Below, one piece after another: positions 62,538 through 64,000 of a DNA stretch of 64,000 nucleotides (position 1 is the stretch's first letter; every line of letters starts with the position of its first letter). The stretch lies in the NCBI GenBank assembly GCA_030247675.1, contig JAOTRX010000007.1:124001-188000 (forward strand). Reading direction: 5' to 3'. Source of the stretch: Desulforhopalus sp. (GTDB lineage: Bacteria; Desulfobacterota; Desulfobulbia; Desulfobulbales; Desulfocapsaceae). Below the pieces are notes generated by a model. The model saw nothing but the letters and a program-made list of their open reading frames with translations. It ran no database searches and was not told where the DNA came from. The position numbers were made by a program, and so were the translations under genes.

Positions 62538-63815
62538 TTATGAGGCCTTAGCCAGGGCCTGATCAATATCGGCGACGATATCGTCGACGTGTTCAATGCC
62601 GACCGACAGGCGGATCATCCCTTCGTCAATACCGCCCTCGCGCAGCTGCTGTGGCGAGAGCTGCGAATGGGTGGTCGAGGCCGGATGGATCGCCAGGGTC
62701 TTGGCGTCGCCGACGTTGGCCAGGTGCGAGATCAGGCGGAGACTGTCGATGAATTTCCTGCCTGCGGCTAGGCCGCCTTTAATGCCGAAGGCAATCATGC
62801 CGCCGAAGCCGTGTTTGAGGTACTTTGCCGCCTGCTCATGGCCGGGAGAGCCAGTTTTGCCGGGGTAATGCACCCAGGCAACCTCGGGATGGCGGCCGAG
62901 ATGGGCGGCCACCGCCGCGGCGTTGTCGCAGTGCCGGGCCATGCGCAGGCTCAGCGTCTCAATGCCCTGGAGGATCGACCAGCAGTTGTCCGGGCTGATG
63001 CAGGCACCGAGATTGCGCAGTGGCACCAAACGCATGCGGAGGATGAAGGCCAGCGGGCTGAGGTCGCCGAGGTCGTGAGCGTAGCGCAGGCCGTGGTAAG
63101 AGGAATCGGGTTCGTTGTAGAGCTTGAATTTCGGGTCACGCCAGTCAAAATTGGCGGCGTCGATGACAATGCCGCCGATGGCCGTGCCGTGGCCGCCGAT
63201 CCATTTGGTCAGCGAGTGGATGACGATATTGGCGCCGTGATCAATGGGGCGAAGCAGGCAGGGCGGGGTGAAGGTCGAATCGACGATCAGCGGCAGGGCA
63301 TGCTCCTGGGCGATTTTCGCCAGGGCGTCGAGATCGGTCATGTTCAACGCCGGGTTGCCGAGGGTCTCGCAATAGATGGCCCTGGTCTTGCCGTTGATCG
63401 CCGCCTTGACCGCATCTGGTTTTGCCGCATCGACCATGCGCACCTTGATACCCAACTGGGGCAGGATGGAGTCGAACTGCACGAAGGTGCCGCCGTAGAG
63501 GTTGTTGGCCGATACCACCTCATCGCCCTGGCCGCAGATATTGATGATCGTATAAAAGATCGCCGAGGTGCCGGAGGAAAGCGCCAGGGCCGCGGCACCC
63601 CCTTCTAGCTGGGCCATCCGCTGCTCCAGCACGTCTTGGGTCGGATTGCCGATGCGGGTGTAGATATTGCCCAGTTCCTTGAGAGCAAAGAGATTGGCGG
63701 CATGCTCGGTGTTCTTGAACATGTAGGCGGCGGTCCGGTAGATGGGCACGGCTCTGGAGAGGGTGGTCTGGTCGATGGTCTGTCCGGCATGCAGGGCAAG
63801 TGTCTCGAATTTCAT
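62538..63815 (-). CDS. metY: O-acetylhomoserine sulfhydrylase / aminocarboxypropyltransferase
   Basis: 425 residues. Family start FETLALHAGQTIDQTTLSRA, substrate loop VPIYRTAAYMFKNTEHAANL, IYTRIGNPTQDVLEQRMAQL, the PLP lysine in IHSLTKWIGGHGTAIGGIVI, and C-terminal SRLISHLANVGDAKTLAIHP-like SLRLISHLANVGDAKTLAIH, RLSVGIEHVDDIVADIDQAL. Catalyses sulfide plus O-acetylhomoserine to homocysteine, the direct sulfhydrylation route, sensible for a sulfide-producing cell. First complete gene of the met operon inside the window. Confidence 0.96.
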   Translation of the reverse strand: MKFETLALHAGQTIDQTTLSRAVPIYRTAAYMFKNTEHAANLFALKELGNIYTRIGNPTQDVLEQRMAQLEGGAAALALSSGTSAIFYTIINICGQGDEVVSANNLYGGTFVQFDSILPQLGIKVRMVDAAKPDAVKAAINGKTRAIYCETLGNPALNMTDLDALAKIAQEHALPLIVDSTFTPPCLLRPIDHGANIVIHSLTKWIGGHGTAIGGIVIDAANFDWRDPKFKLYNEPDSSYHGLRYAHDLGDLSPLAFILRMRLVPLRNLGACISPDNCWSILQGIETLSLRMARHCDNAAAVAAHLGRHPEVAWVHYPGKTGSPGHEQAAKYLKHGFGGMIAFGIKGGLAAGRKFIDSLRLISHLANVGDAKTLAIHPASTTHSQLSPQQLREGGIDEGMIRLSVGIEHVDDIVADIDQALAKAS

Positions 63816-63852
63816 TGTTTCTCCTCTGGTGTTGGACTTTTTTGGTCAACGG

Positions 63853-64000
63853 CTATTTGGCCTTGGCCGCTTCCGCCTTGAGTTGGTTGATAATCTCGCT
63901 GATCGCCATGCCGTTATTGGTCTTGGCCTGGGGATCGATTGTCAGCATCCCTTCCCAGCTGGCGATGGCCCCTTGCGGGTCACTCAGATCATAGTACAGA
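63853..64000 (-). CDS. C-terminus of a TPR-like protein (cut by window edge)
   Basis: The last 48 codons are visible, ending TAG at 63855-63853. The translation (LYYDLSDPQGAIASWEGMLT, then NNGMAISEIINQLKAEAAKA) resembles the final tetratricopeptide-type helix pair of a larger protein, such as a c-type cytochrome biogenesis or assembly factor. Too little is present for a firm name. Its stop is 37 bases before metY on the same strand, so co-transcription is likely. Confidence 0.6.
   Translation of the reverse strand, partial: LYYDLSDPQGAIASWEGMLTIDPQAKTNNGMAISEIINQLKAEAAKAK

Overview
The window looks like a chromosomal segment of a strictly anaerobic, Gram-negative bacterium of the Desulfobacterota (Desulfobulbales-like). 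This is inferred from gene content, not from a marker search. Supporting genes are menaquinone synthesis by the futalosine route (mqnB, mqnD), a LolA/outer-membrane system, a complete type II secretion operon, an MglA/MglB pair, an AmmeMemoRadiSam-type radical SAM enzyme, a NapH-like polyferredoxin and a PEP-synthase-like fusion of a kind common in sulfate reducers. No tRNA, rRNA, CRISPR array, insertion sequence or phage gene was seen.

Layout. 0-2.5 kb (-): murI-lolA-radical SAM (RiPP type, cut by the left edge). 2.8-4.2 kb: an FmdB zinc ribbon convergent with queA. 4.4-6.9 kb (+): mqnB-mqnD-mobA-like, joined by ATGA overlaps. 7-10.7 kb: an HTH/two-CW regulator divergent from a 1015-residue PEP/pyruvate-binding protein. 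10.7-15.6 kb: bpt, amrS, a membrane protein, a PilZ protein and rarA. 15.6-24.5 kb is visibly AT-richer. It holds the most unusual locus of the window: a secreted protein made of twelve 37-residue repeats, a small companion, a CsgG/HfaB-like lipoprotein with extra C-terminal domains, an LPP20-like exported protein, a small membrane protein and a GIN-domain protein, followed on the other strand by a small exported protein and a SPOR protein. I read this as a curli/holdfast-anchor-like surface fibre system. 24.5-26.6 kb: a GT2 glycosyltransferase and a nucleotidyltransferase-glycosyltransferase fusion. 26.7-28.2 kb (-): tatD-yggS. 28.6-33 kb (+): mglB-like, mglA-like and a 1078-residue acidic protein with three copies of an unrecognised helical domain, closed by a strong terminator.

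33.2-37.5 kb (-): ilvB-ilvN-psd-rsmD-coaD behind a near-consensus sigma-70 promoter. 37.6-40.5 kb (-): a DEAD-box helicase and a NapH-like polyferredoxin with a perfect FNR-type box upstream. 40.7-42.6 kb (+): leuA behind a classical leucine attenuator (26-residue leader peptide with a Leu cluster, antiterminator arm, intrinsic terminator). 42.7-55 kb (+): gspF-G-H-I-J-K-L-M-N-C-D-E, then a large exported glycoside-hydrolase-like protein. 57.7-64 kb (-): a LysR regulator without a canonical start codon, then the sulfur amino acid operon. In transcription order that operon is a TPR-like protein (cut by the right edge), metY, metX, metW, cysE, cysK.

How the parts fit together. Branched-chain amino acid synthesis (ilvBN, leuA) and methionine/cysteine synthesis flank cell-envelope functions: type II secretion, a putative amyloid-type surface fibre, polarity GTPase and glycosyltransferases. 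The fibre locus and the MglA-associated acidic protein are the best candidates for undescribed biology. The leucine attenuator is the best-supported regulatory element.
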